Of a stretch of 64,000 nt of DNA, positions 51,777 to 59,420 are shown in pieces. Each line of letters starts with the position of its first letter. The stretch's first letter is position 1. The notes under the pieces were generated by a model that saw nothing but the letters and a program-made list of their open reading frames with translations, was not told where the DNA came from and made no database searches. This DNA comes from an uncultured Paracoccus sp. Its GTDB lineage: Bacteria; Pseudomonadota; Alphaproteobacteria; Rhodobacterales; Rhodobacteraceae. A program made the position numbers and the translations under genes. The DNA lies in contig NZ_CANMEH010000004.1 of assembly GCF_947496875.1 (NCBI RefSeq), positions 1 through 64,000 on the forward strand, read 5' to 3'.

Positions 51777-52559
51777 TCACAAGGCGGTCCAGCCGCCATC
51801 CACGGAAATCGACGTGCCGGTGATCTGTGCGGCAGCGTCGCTGCACAGGAACGCCGCCGTGCCGCCCAGCTGTTCCACCGTGACGAATTCGCCCGACGGC
51901 TGGCGCTGCAGCATGACCTTTGCGATCACGTCCTCGCGGCTCATGTTGTGGGTCTTCATCTGGTCGGGGATCTGCTTTTCGACGATCGGGGTCAGGACGT
52001 AACCGGGGCAGATGGCGTTGCAGGTGATCGGATCGGTCGCGGTTTCCAGCGCGGTCACCTTGGTCAGTCCGACGACGCCGTGCTTGGCGGCGACATAGGC
52101 GGACTTGTAGGGGCTGGCGGTCAGGCCATGGGCCGAGGCCACGTTGATCACCCGGCCCCAGCCGCCGTTCCGCATCATCGGCAGCGCCACCGCGGTGGTG
52201 TGAAAGGCCGACGACATGTTGATGGCGATGATCGCATCCCATCTCTCGGCGGGGAAATCGGGGATCGGGGCGACATGCTGGATGCCGGCGTTGTTGACCA
52301 GGATGTCGCAGCGCCCCGCCTGTTCCACCAGCGCCCGGCACTGATCCGGCCGCGACATGTCGGCCTGGATATAGCGGACCGTCACATCGTGATCCGACGC
52401 CAGTCGCTCGGCGAGCGCGTGATCCTCGGCGCTGTCGGTGAAGCTGTTGATCACCAAGTCGGCCCCTGCCCCGCCCAGCGCCCGGGCGATGCCCAGGCCG
52501 ATGCCGCTGTTCGATCCGGTGATGATCGCCGTCCTGCCCGTCAGGAACCTGTCCGTCAT
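51777..52559 (-). CDS. bdhA: 3-hydroxybutyrate dehydrogenase (SDR)
   Basis: The protein has 260 residues. It oxidises D-3-hydroxybutyrate to acetoacetate with NAD, part of polyhydroxybutyrate/ketone-body use. Features: AIITGSNSGIGLGIARALGG, DILVNNAGIQHVAPIPDFPA, catalytic Ser and YxxxK in NVASAHGLTASPYKSAYVAA-K, and the family-specific NAICPGYVLTPIVEKQIPDQ. C-terminal ITGTSISVDGGWTAL is typical. The candidate small RNA/attenuator at 52731-52804 lies upstream on the same strand. Confidence 0.94.
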   Translation of the reverse strand: MTDRFLTGRTAIITGSNSGIGLGIARALGGAGADLVINSFTDSAEDHALAERLASDHDVTVRYIQADMSRPDQCRALVEQAGRCDILVNNAGIQHVAPIPDFPAERWDAIIAINMSSAFHTTAVALPMMRNGGWGRVINVASAHGLTASPYKSAYVAAKHGVVGLTKVTALETATDPITCNAICPGYVLTPIVEKQIPDQMKTHNMSREDVIAKVMLQRQPSGEFVTVEQLGGTAAFLCSDAAAQITGTSISVDGGWTAL

Positions 52560-52725
52560 GTCGCGTCCCCCGTTCTGCGCGGCGCGATCTTAACGCCGGC
52601 ACAGCGGGAACTGCCAGACCTTGCGAACCGGCTGCGGCCGCGGCATCAGCCCCGGGGTTCGGGCGGAAGCGCATGGGACAGGCGGCCGGATCGGCTTGGC
52701 GTCAGGGGCCGAAGACGCGGGTCGC

Positions 52726-52758
52726 AAAACAAAAAGACGCCCGCACAAGGCGGGCGTC
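52726..52758 (-). terminator. Intrinsic terminator (minus strand)
   Basis: Arms GACGCCCGC (52736-52744) and GCGGGCGTC (52750-52758), perfect 9 bp, 5-base loop. Read on the minus strand the stem is followed by TTTTTGTTTTG, a classical rho-independent terminator and the best in this window. It ends a transcript that starts near 52804, upstream of bdhA. Confidence 0.85.
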
Positions 52759-52804
52759 AAGTCATGAGGCAGGTTTCATACAGGCAAGAAACCTATCGAG
52801 CAGT
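52731..52804 (-). ncRNA. Candidate small RNA (or attenuator leader of bdhA), about 75 nt
   Basis: No gene lies to the right on the minus strand, yet a strong minus-strand terminator is present, so a short transcript must start in between. A promoter-like TTGGAC-N17-TATATC (52811-52839) predicts a start near 52804. The RNA would fold into hairpin 1 with 7-bp arms AGGTTTC and GAAACCT (52771-52777, 52788-52794; 10-base loop) followed by the terminator hairpin. Two-hairpin RNAs of this size are typical bacterial sRNAs. Alternatively it is a premature-termination leader for bdhA, whose ATG is about 245 bases from the predicted start. I do not recognise a known family. Confidence 0.58.
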
Positions 52805-52810
52805 GCATCT

Positions 52811-52839
52811 GATATACGACGTCGAACCGCCGAGTCCAA
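52811..52839 (-). promoter_or_regulatory. Sigma70-type promoter for the candidate small RNA
   Basis: On the minus strand, TTGGAC (52834-52839) and TATATC (52811-52816) are separated by exactly 17 bases, close to the housekeeping consensus. It also lies about 100 bases upstream of the divergent binding-protein gene, so shared regulation is possible. Confidence 0.6.
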
Positions 52840-52923
52840 GGCTCAAGTTTGCCAGCCAGTTAACCGAACGGTAGGTTGCGCCGGGCCAGTGGAACAAACC
52901 GGACGAGCAGAAGGCGGGCGCGG

Positions 52924-54786
52924 ATGCGAATCTTCAAAAACTCTAACGTTTTCGCGATCAGGCGCCTGCTGCGTGTCGCGGCCCTGGGCCTGCTGGGTGT
53001 TGCAGCGATGCCGCTGGCAAGCGCCGCCGCGCCGGCGCATGCCATTGCAATGGTGGGGGAACCAGCCCTGCCCCCGGGGTTTTCGCACCTGCCGTATGCC
53101 AACCCGCAGGCACCCAAGGGCGGGACGATTCGCCTGGCCGAGCCGGGCGGTTTCGACAGCCTCAAGCCCTGGGTGCTCAAGGGCAACGCGGTGTGGGCGG
53201 TGGGGTCGCTGGTGGCGGAGACGCTGATGTACCGCTCGATCGACGAGGCCTTCACGCTGTACGGGTTGCTGGCCGAAAGCGTCGAGACCGATCCCGACCG
53301 GACCTGGGTGGAATTCACGCTGCGCCCCGAGGCGCGGTTTTCCGACGGATCGCCGGTGACCGTCGAGGACGTGATGTGGTCCTATGAGACGCTGGGCACC
53401 CAGGGGCACCCGCGCTATGCCGGCGCCTGGCGCAAGGTCGAGCGCATGGAGCAGACCGGCGACCGCACCATCCGCTTTACCTTCAACGCGCCGGACCGCG
53501 AGATGGCGATGCTGATGGGGATGCGCCCGATCCTGAAGAAGGCGCAGTGGGAGGGTCAGGATTTCGCGCAATCCGGGCTTGAGCCGCCGATCGGATCCGG
53601 CCCCTACGTGATCGATCAGGTGGACCCCGGCCGCTCGATCACGTTCCGTCGTGACCCCGACTGGTGGGGGCAGGGGCTGCCGGTCAGTCGCGGCCTGCAC
53701 AATGTCGACGCGATCCGCTATGATTATTTCTCGGACACCAACGCGATGTTCCAGGCCTTCAAGGCCGGCGAGGTCAATGTCTGGCGGGAACTGAACGGCG
53801 CCCGCTGGACCAGCGAGTACAACTTTCCGCTGCTGACCCGGGGCGAGGTGGTCCAGTCCGAGATCCCGCACCAGCGCCCCTCGGGGATCATCGGGCTCGT
53901 GATGAACACCCGCAGTCCGGTCTTTGCCGACTGGCGCGTGCGGCAGGCGATGATCGAGGCGTTCAACCACCAGTTCATCGCCATGACCCTGTCCGGCGCC
54001 ACCGACCCCCGGATCACCAGCTACTTCGCCAACTCGGATCTGGCGATGCGGCCCGGGCCGGCCGAGGGGGCCGTGGCCGCGCTGCTGAATCCCTTTGCGG
54101 CCGACCTGCCCCCCGACACGCTGACCGGATATACGCTGCCGTCGGGCTACCCGGGCGCGCTGGACCGCCAGAGTCTGCGCCGGGCACTGAAGCTGCTGGC
54201 CGACGCAGGCTGGACGGTGCAGGGCGACGGGCTGCTGCGGCGCGACGACGGCACGCCATTCGATTTCGAGATCGTGCTGAACCAGTCGGGCAGCGCCATG
54301 CGATCGGGCAGCGAGGTGCAGAAGATCGTCGGCATCTATGTCGAGGCCCTGAAGCATATCGGCATCCGCCCCAGCGTGACGGTTCTGGACAGCGCGCAGT
54401 ACATCGAGCGGACCAACCGCTTCGCGTTCGACATGACCTGGTATGAACGCGGCCTGTCGCTGTCGCCGGGCAACGAACAGGCGCTTTACTGGGGATCGGC
54501 CAGTGCGACCGAGCCGGGCAGCAAGAACTGGATGGGCGTCGCGTCGCCCGCGGTGGATGCGATGATCCAGCGCATGGTGAACGCCACCACGCGCGAGGAT
54601 TACGTCGCCGCGGTGCGCGCGCTGGACCGGCTGCTGACCGCCGGACGCTATGTCATTCCCGTGTCGTACCCGCAGGTCAGCCGGCTCGCCCATTCCGCCG
54701 CCCTGCGCTATCCCGACCATGTGCCGATCTATGGCGACTGGCCGGGTTTTCTGCCGGACACCTGGTGGGTCGAGCCGTCCGACTGA
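52924..54786 (+). CDS. Extracellular solute-binding protein, family 5 (oligopeptide/YejA-like)
   Basis: The protein has 620 residues. ATG 52924 begins an N-terminal signal (RLLRVAALGLLGVAAMPLAS, cleavage near AAA/AHA). Family 5 features: YANPQAPKGGTIRLAEPGGF, SLVAETLMYRSIDEAFTLYG, FTLRPEARFSDGSPVTVEDV, GSGPYVIDQVDPGRSITFRR and VRQAMIEAFNHQFIAMTLSG. YANPxAPKGG is typical of YejA/microcin-C-type periplasmic binding proteins for peptides. The permease and ATPase genes are not adjacent, so this is an orphan receptor or shares components encoded elsewhere. Confidence 0.92.
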   Translation: MRIFKNSNVFAIRRLLRVAALGLLGVAAMPLASAAAPAHAIAMVGEPALPPGFSHLPYANPQAPKGGTIRLAEPGGFDSLKPWVLKGNAVWAVGSLVAETLMYRSIDEAFTLYGLLAESVETDPDRTWVEFTLRPEARFSDGSPVTVEDVMWSYETLGTQGHPRYAGAWRKVERMEQTGDRTIRFTFNAPDREMAMLMGMRPILKKAQWEGQDFAQSGLEPPIGSGPYVIDQVDPGRSITFRRDPDWWGQGLPVSRGLHNVDAIRYDYFSDTNAMFQAFKAGEVNVWRELNGARWTSEYNFPLLTRGEVVQSEIPHQRPSGIIGLVMNTRSPVFADWRVRQAMIEAFNHQFIAMTLSGATDPRITSYFANSDLAMRPGPAEGAVAALLNPFAADLPPDTLTGYTLPSGYPGALDRQSLRRALKLLADAGWTVQGDGLLRRDDGTPFDFEIVLNQSGSAMRSGSEVQKIVGIYVEALKHIGIRPSVTVLDSAQYIERTNRFAFDMTWYERGLSLSPGNEQALYWGSASATEPGSKNWMGVASPAVDAMIQRMVNATTREDYVAAVRALDRLLTAGRYVIPVSYPQVSRLAHSAALRYPDHVPIYGDWPGFLPDTWWVEPSD

Positions 54787-54877
54787 CGACACGCGGACGC
54801 GGGAACCCGGACCCCGTTTCTTGGTTTCGGTCAGGACGGGCGTGCCCCGCCGCCCGGTCGAACTGGAAGGACACCCG

Positions 54878-55231
54878 ATGAAGTGGTCGCATGTGAAGGA
54901 AAACTGGTCTGCCTTTTACGAGGCGATCATCGAGAAATGGCCCGAGGCCGACGAGGCGGAACTGGACGAGATCGACGGGGACCAGCGGGGGTTCGTCGCC
55001 TATATCGCACAGCTGACCGAATCCGAGCCGTCAGAGGCGCGCGAGGAGATCCGCGAGTGGTTGGCCGGCGAGATCCCGGCCGATGTCGTCATGGACCCGC
55101 TCCACGACAACCATTCGATCGCCCTGTCGTCGAAATACGTGGGCGAGGGCGAGGATGAATCCGACGACGATGCCAGGTTCGGCGATGATGACGAATACCC
55201 TGACGACGGAGACGATACCGGTCGGGTCTGA
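54878..55231 (+). CDS. Small acidic hypothetical protein
   Basis: The protein has 117 residues. GGAAGG lies upstream of ATG 54878; the longer upstream frame crosses the previous gene. MKWSHVKENWSAFYEAIIEK resembles the start of CsbD-like stress proteins; residues 60-100 are helical and charged. The last 30 residues are an Asp/Glu-rich tail (DESDDDARFGDDDEYPDDGD). Function unknown; a cytosolic stress-related role is a guess from the N-terminus only. Confidence 0.68.
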   Translation: MKWSHVKENWSAFYEAIIEKWPEADEAELDEIDGDQRGFVAYIAQLTESEPSEAREEIREWLAGEIPADVVMDPLHDNHSIALSSKYVGEGEDESDDDARFGDDDEYPDDGDDTGRV

Positions 55232-55378
55232 CGCATTCCGGCAGATGGCCACCGATGCGGTCACGTGACCGTGGCAGGATGAGTCCCGCCACCATGTCCC
55301 GCTCGGGGACTTCTGACTTCCTGCACCTCCTCAGTCATGCTACATATCGCGCCATTCGCATGTGAGGGGAGTTGGCCG

Positions 55379-55579
55379 ATGTCACGCAACATGGGCACGC
55401 CTGACCGCATCATCCGCATCATCGTCGGTGTGGTGCTGATCGCATTGTATTTCGCTTATCCGGCGGCCGGATACCGGTGGCTGTTCCTGCTGGGCTTCAT
55501 CCCGCTGGTCACCGGCCTTGTCGGCTGGTGCGGGATCTACAGCCTGCTGGGTGTCAGCACCTGTCCGGTCCGGCGCTGA
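55379..55579 (+). CDS. DUF2892 small membrane protein
   Basis: The protein has 66 residues from ATG 55379 (AGGGGAG upstream). MSRNMGTPDRIIRIIVGVVL, then FLLGFIPLVTGLVGWCGIYS and LLGVSTCPVRR: two membrane spans and the GxCGxYxxxGxxTC ending typical of DUF2892 (the domain also fused to rhodanese in YgaP). The two cysteines may be redox or metal-active. Role unknown. Confidence 0.88.
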   Translation: MSRNMGTPDRIIRIIVGVVLIALYFAYPAAGYRWLFLLGFIPLVTGLVGWCGIYSLLGVSTCPVRR

Positions 55580-55640
55580 TCGCTGCGCCACGCACCCCGG
55601 TCGCGGGCCGCGGCCGGGCGAGAACCCGGGTCCGGGGCGG

Positions 55641-57881
55641 CTAGCCTTCCACGCGTCCGAAATCGGCGATCAGGCGCCCGGTTTCGCGGATCCGGTTCAG
55701 CAGGTTCAGGCGGTTGCGACGCAGGACGCTGTTGTCACTGTTGACCTGAACCGCCTCGAAGAACGCGTCGATGGGCGCACGCAGCGCCGCGATCGCGGAC
55801 ATGGCGGCCGGAAAATCCTGTGCCGCGACCGCATCGCGGATGCGCGGTTCGGCCGCGTCGAGTGCCGCAAACAGGGCGCGTTCCTCGTCGGTGTCGGCGA
55901 ATTTCGGGTCGGCCCCGAAGCTGTATTCGACGCCGTCCTTTTCCTCTGCCTGGCTGAGGATGTTGGCCGCGCGTTTAAGCCCCTGCAGCAGGTTGGTGCC
56001 GTCATCGGTGCCCAGAGTCTCGTTCAACGCGGTGGCGCGGGCGACCAGCAGCACGAGATCATCGTTGCCCGGCATCGCCAGCACCGCGTCGATCACGTCA
56101 TGGCGGACACCCTGGTCGCGGAGATGGACCTTGAGCCGGTCGTGGATGAAGCCGAGCAGATCTTCGATTCCGGCTATCTCCCAGTCTTGAAATGGTGCGT
56201 CCTTGAGGCCGCGCGACATGGTGTCTGCGGCCTCTCGCAGAACGTCTAGTAAGTCAGCCTTTTCACCTGATACAGTCAGGCCCATCGCGCGGAGTAGTCG
56301 AACCTGAAGCTTTTCCTCGGAACGCTCTGCCGTCTCTCGCAGCATCGATGCCCAAGCCCGCCGCTGAGCCAATCCAAGCGCCACACGAAGTTCGAACCTA
56401 AGAGACTTCGCGAGAATAATGCGGATTGCGCCCAATGCTGCACGCCGCATCCCAAACGGATCCTTTGATCCGCTCGGCCGCTCGCCAGTGGCCCAAAGTG
56501 CGGCGATCAAGTCGAATCGATCCGCGAGGGCAACAACTTGCGAAATTGATTGCTCGGGGAGGGCATCGTCCGCGCCATGAGGCAGGTAATGATCCCGAAT
56601 CGCAGAGGTAATATCCGCGCTCAGGCCTAGCGAGCCAAAATAGTAAGAACCCATAATTCCTTGAAGTTCAGGAAACTCTCTCACCATTCTCGAAACCAGG
56701 TCGAACTTAGAGAAGCCCGCGGCAGTCTGTGCACTTTTTTGATCTAGGCCGAGGCGCGCAGCAAGCTCAATCGAAAGTACCATCATCCGCTGGACGCGTT
56801 CCCACTGACTTCCGACGTCTTGATGGAAAGTCATTTTTTTAAGCGCAGACTTCCATACTTCCACATCTGCGAGAACCTCTCGCATATCACTCTCGAAAAA
56901 GAAAACAGCGTCCGACAGTCGGGCGGCCAGCACCCGCTGGTTGCCGGCCAGGATGGTCGCACCATGATCCGGCGTCTCGACATTGGCGACGGTCACAAAC
57001 CCTTCGATCCGGCCGGTTGCGGGATTGCGGGCCGACAGGAACTTCTGGTGCGCCTTCATCGAGGTCTGCAGCACCTCGGGCGGCAGGTCCAGGAACCGGT
57101 CCTCGATCACCCCCATCAGCGGCACCGGCCATTCGACGAGGCCAGCCAGTTCCGCCATCAGCGCCTCGTCGGCGACGATTTCCCACCCGCGGGCAAAGGC
57201 CAGGTTCCCGGCCTCCTGCCGGATCGCCTGTTCGCGCTCGGCAGGATCCAGCATGACCTTGGCCCGCCGCAGCCGGGCGTCGTAGTCGTCAAACCCGGTG
57301 ACGGCGACCGCATCGGGCGCCATGAAACGATGCCCGCGCGTGGTGTCGCCGGCACTGATCCCGTCGATGGTCAGCGGCACCACCTGCGCCCCGCTCTCGT
57401 CGGTCAGGATGCACAGGATGGAATGCAGCGGCCGCACCCAGCGCAGATTGCCCGCCCCCCAGCGCATCGACTTGGGCCACGGGAAATCCCGGATCACCGC
57501 GTCGAGCACCTCGGCGACGATCTCGGCCGCAGGGCGGCCGGGTCGTTCGATGACGGCAAAGACCACCTCGCCCTTCTTCTCGGTCCGGCGCTCCAGCTGG
57601 TCCCGGGTCAGCCCCGTGGATCGCAGAAACCCCTCGATCGCCTTGTCCGGCGCGTCCGTGCGCGGCCCCTTGCGCTCCTCGCGCACCGGTCGGCTTGCCC
57701 CCGACAGCCCCTCGACCGCCAGCGCCAGGCGCCGCGGCGTGGAAAAGGCACCGGCCGACTCATAGGTCAGCCCGGCCTCGACCAGCCCGTCGGTGATCAG
57801 ACGGCGCAGATCGTCGCGGGCCCGCGGCTGCATCCGCGCCGGGATCTCTTCGGAAAACAGCTCGATCAGCAGGTCGGCCAT
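55641..57881 (-). CDS. glyS: Glycine-tRNA ligase beta subunit
   Basis: The protein has 746 residues, usual for bacterial alpha2beta2 GlyRS beta. [20 protein letters not shown] is the standard N-terminus; TTRGHRFMAPDAVAVTGFDD, NPATGRIEGFVTVANVETPD, LPEQSISQVVALADRFDLIA (HD-like domain) and C-terminal anticodon-binding NVSD-like SDNSVLRRNRLNLLNRIRET follow. Start overlaps the DUF6446 gene by one base (TGATG). Odd: the codons from about 56190 to 56910 are much less GC-rich (single 60-base lines of 42-57% by count) than the flanks (about 68%), while the reading frame stays open. Confidence 0.96.
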   Translation of the reverse strand: MADLLIELFSEEIPARMQPRARDDLRRLITDGLVEAGLTYESAGAFSTPRRLALAVEGLSGASRPVREERKGPRTDAPDKAIEGFLRSTGLTRDQLERRTEKKGEVVFAVIERPGRPAAEIVAEVLDAVIRDFPWPKSMRWGAGNLRWVRPLHSILCILTDESGAQVVPLTIDGISAGDTTRGHRFMAPDAVAVTGFDDYDARLRRAKVMLDPAEREQAIRQEAGNLAFARGWEIVADEALMAELAGLVEWPVPLMGVIEDRFLDLPPEVLQTSMKAHQKFLSARNPATGRIEGFVTVANVETPDHGATILAGNQRVLAARLSDAVFFFESDMREVLADVEVWKSALKKMTFHQDVGSQWERVQRMMVLSIELAARLGLDQKSAQTAAGFSKFDLVSRMVREFPELQGIMGSYYFGSLGLSADITSAIRDHYLPHGADDALPEQSISQVVALADRFDLIAALWATGERPSGSKDPFGMRRAALGAIRIILAKSLRFELRVALGLAQRRAWASMLRETAERSEEKLQVRLLRAMGLTVSGEKADLLDVLREAADTMSRGLKDAPFQDWEIAGIEDLLGFIHDRLKVHLRDQGVRHDVIDAVLAMPGNDDLVLLVARATALNETLGTDDGTNLLQGLKRAANILSQAEEKDGVEYSFGADPKFADTDEERALFAALDAAEPRIRDAVAAQDFPAAMSAIAALRAPIDAFFEAVQVNSDNSVLRRNRLNLLNRIRETGRLIADFGRVEG

Positions 57882-58363
57882 CAGTCCATCACCCCGCGCT
57901 CGGGGCTCTTGTCGTTGAACTGGTTCCAGGCGAAGGCGCGCCCGTCAGGATAGACGATCAGCACCCGGTCGACATCGGGCCGGATGTCGGCCTCGCCCAG
58001 CACCGCGCGGGCATTTCCCGCCTCCAGGTCCCGGGTCAGCGCCTTGGCGGAATAGCACTGGAACCAGCCCGGTCCATTCAGCGGCGTCGCGTCGGGATAC
58101 GGGGCCGCATCGGCCAGCTGCGCGGGATCCAGGGTGAAACAGGCGCGATAGCGGATCGGCGACGAACTGGCATCGATCGCCTTGAAATCGGCGATCCGGA
58201 CCGGCCGCGCCGTCCCGTCGGTCGTGGTGACCACGATGTCCTGCGCGCCGGTGATCTCGTCCACCGGGTCATAGAACCCGTAGACCTGCAGATACCACAC
58301 CGCGAGGCCCGTCAGCAGCGCCGAGAGCAGCAGCAGCGACACCATGATCTTGCCGGTCGTCAT
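57881..58363 (-). CDS. DUF6446 membrane-anchored protein between glyQ and glyS
   Basis: The protein has 160 residues. One N-terminal membrane anchor ([20 protein letters not shown]) then a small domain with [40 protein letters not shown] and [20 protein letters not shown]. It matches DUF6446, found mainly in Rhodobacterales at this exact position, as I recall. It overlaps both glyQ (ATGA) and glyS (TGATG), so it is translationally coupled to the synthetase. Function unknown. Confidence 0.82.
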   Translation of the reverse strand: MTTGKIMVSLLLLSALLTGLAVWYLQVYGFYDPVDEITGAQDIVVTTTDGTARPVRIADFKAIDASSSPIRYRACFTLDPAQLADAAPYPDATPLNGPGWFQCYSAKALTRDLEAGNARAVLGEADIRPDVDRVLIVYPDGRAFAWNQFNDKSPERGVMD

Positions 58364-59325
58364 GCCGCCACTCCTTGGGGTCCGGTGGCGGCCTCGGTGG
58401 TGACGAACAGGTCGGCGCAGCGTTTCGCCAGCGCCCGGACCCGGCCGATATAGGCCTGTCGCTCGGTCACGCTGATCACCCCGCGCGCGTCCAGCAGGTT
58501 GAACATATGGCTGGCCTTGATCGCCTGATCATAGGCCGGGTGCGGCATCGGGATCGCCCGCCCGGCGCTGTCGGTTTCCGCCGCGCTCAGGATGCGGTCG
58601 CATTCCGCCTCTGCGTCGCGGAAGTGCTGGAACAGCATGTCGGTGTCCGCGACCTCGAAGTTCCATCGGGAATATTCCCGTTCGGTCTGGCGAAAGACGT
58701 CGCCATAGGTCAGCGGGATCGGGGCGTCGGGGTCGTTGAACGGCATGTCCATGACATGTTCGACCCCCAGCACGTACATCGCCAGCCGTTCCAGCCCGTA
58801 GGTCAGCTCGCCCGACACGGGGCGGCAGTCATGCCCGCCGACCTGCTGGAAATAGGTGAACTGGCTGACCTCCATCCCGTCGCACCAGACCTCCCACCCC
58901 AGACCCCAGGCGCCCAGCGTCGGGCTTTCCCAGTCATCCTCGACAAAGCGGACGTCGTGGACCAGCGGGTCCAGCCCGATCGCGCGGAGGCTGCCCAGAT
59001 ACAGCTCCTGCAGGTCCGGGGGGGATGGTTTGATGATGACCTGGTACTGATAGTAATGCTGCAGACGGTTCGGGTTTTCGCCGTAGCGCCCGTCGGTCGG
59101 CCGGCGCGAGGGCTGGACATACGCCGCGGCCCAGGGCCGGGTGCCCAGGCTGCGCAACGTGGTGGCGGGATGAAACGTGCCGGCGCCGACTTCCATGTCA
59201 TAGGGCTGCAGGATTGCGCAGCCGGTTGCCGCCCAGTGGGCCTGCAGACGCAGGATCACATCCTGGAAACAGCGTGGCCGGTCCGCGGCAGGCGCGGCGG
59301 CAGGCGGGCTCGGGGGGCTGGTCAT
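58360..59325 (-). CDS. glyQ: Glycine-tRNA ligase alpha subunit
   Basis: The protein has 321 residues. ATG 59325 has AGGA eight bases upstream; another ATG at 59343 lacks one. It is the class II catalytic subunit: [40 protein letters not shown] (motif 2), [39 protein letters not shown] and [20 protein letters not shown] (motif 3, with the conserved Arg). Heads the glyQ-DUF6446-glyS operon. Confidence 0.97.
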   Translation of the reverse strand: MTSPPSPPAAAPAADRPRCFQDVILRLQAHWAATGCAILQPYDMEVGAGTFHPATTLRSLGTRPWAAAYVQPSRRPTDGRYGENPNRLQHYYQYQVIIKPSPPDLQELYLGSLRAIGLDPLVHDVRFVEDDWESPTLGAWGLGWEVWCDGMEVSQFTYFQQVGGHDCRPVSGELTYGLERLAMYVLGVEHVMDMPFNDPDAPIPLTYGDVFRQTEREYSRWNFEVADTDMLFQHFRDAEAECDRILSAAETDSAGRAIPMPHPAYDQAIKASHMFNLLDARGVISVTERQAYIGRVRALAKRCADLFVTTEAATGPQGVAA

Positions 59326-59420
59326 CCCGGCGTCCTTTTGCATAAGTGGCGCGGTGTCAGGGGCTTCTAGGAGGAAGGCCTGACAGGGTCAATCAGGCCG
59401 GTGGCGGGACGAGGCAGCGC

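Noticed and set aside
55259..55270. GGTCACGTGACC palindrome after the acidic small gene
   Set aside because: A 12-bp palindrome without neighbours or a promoter context is too weak to call a site.
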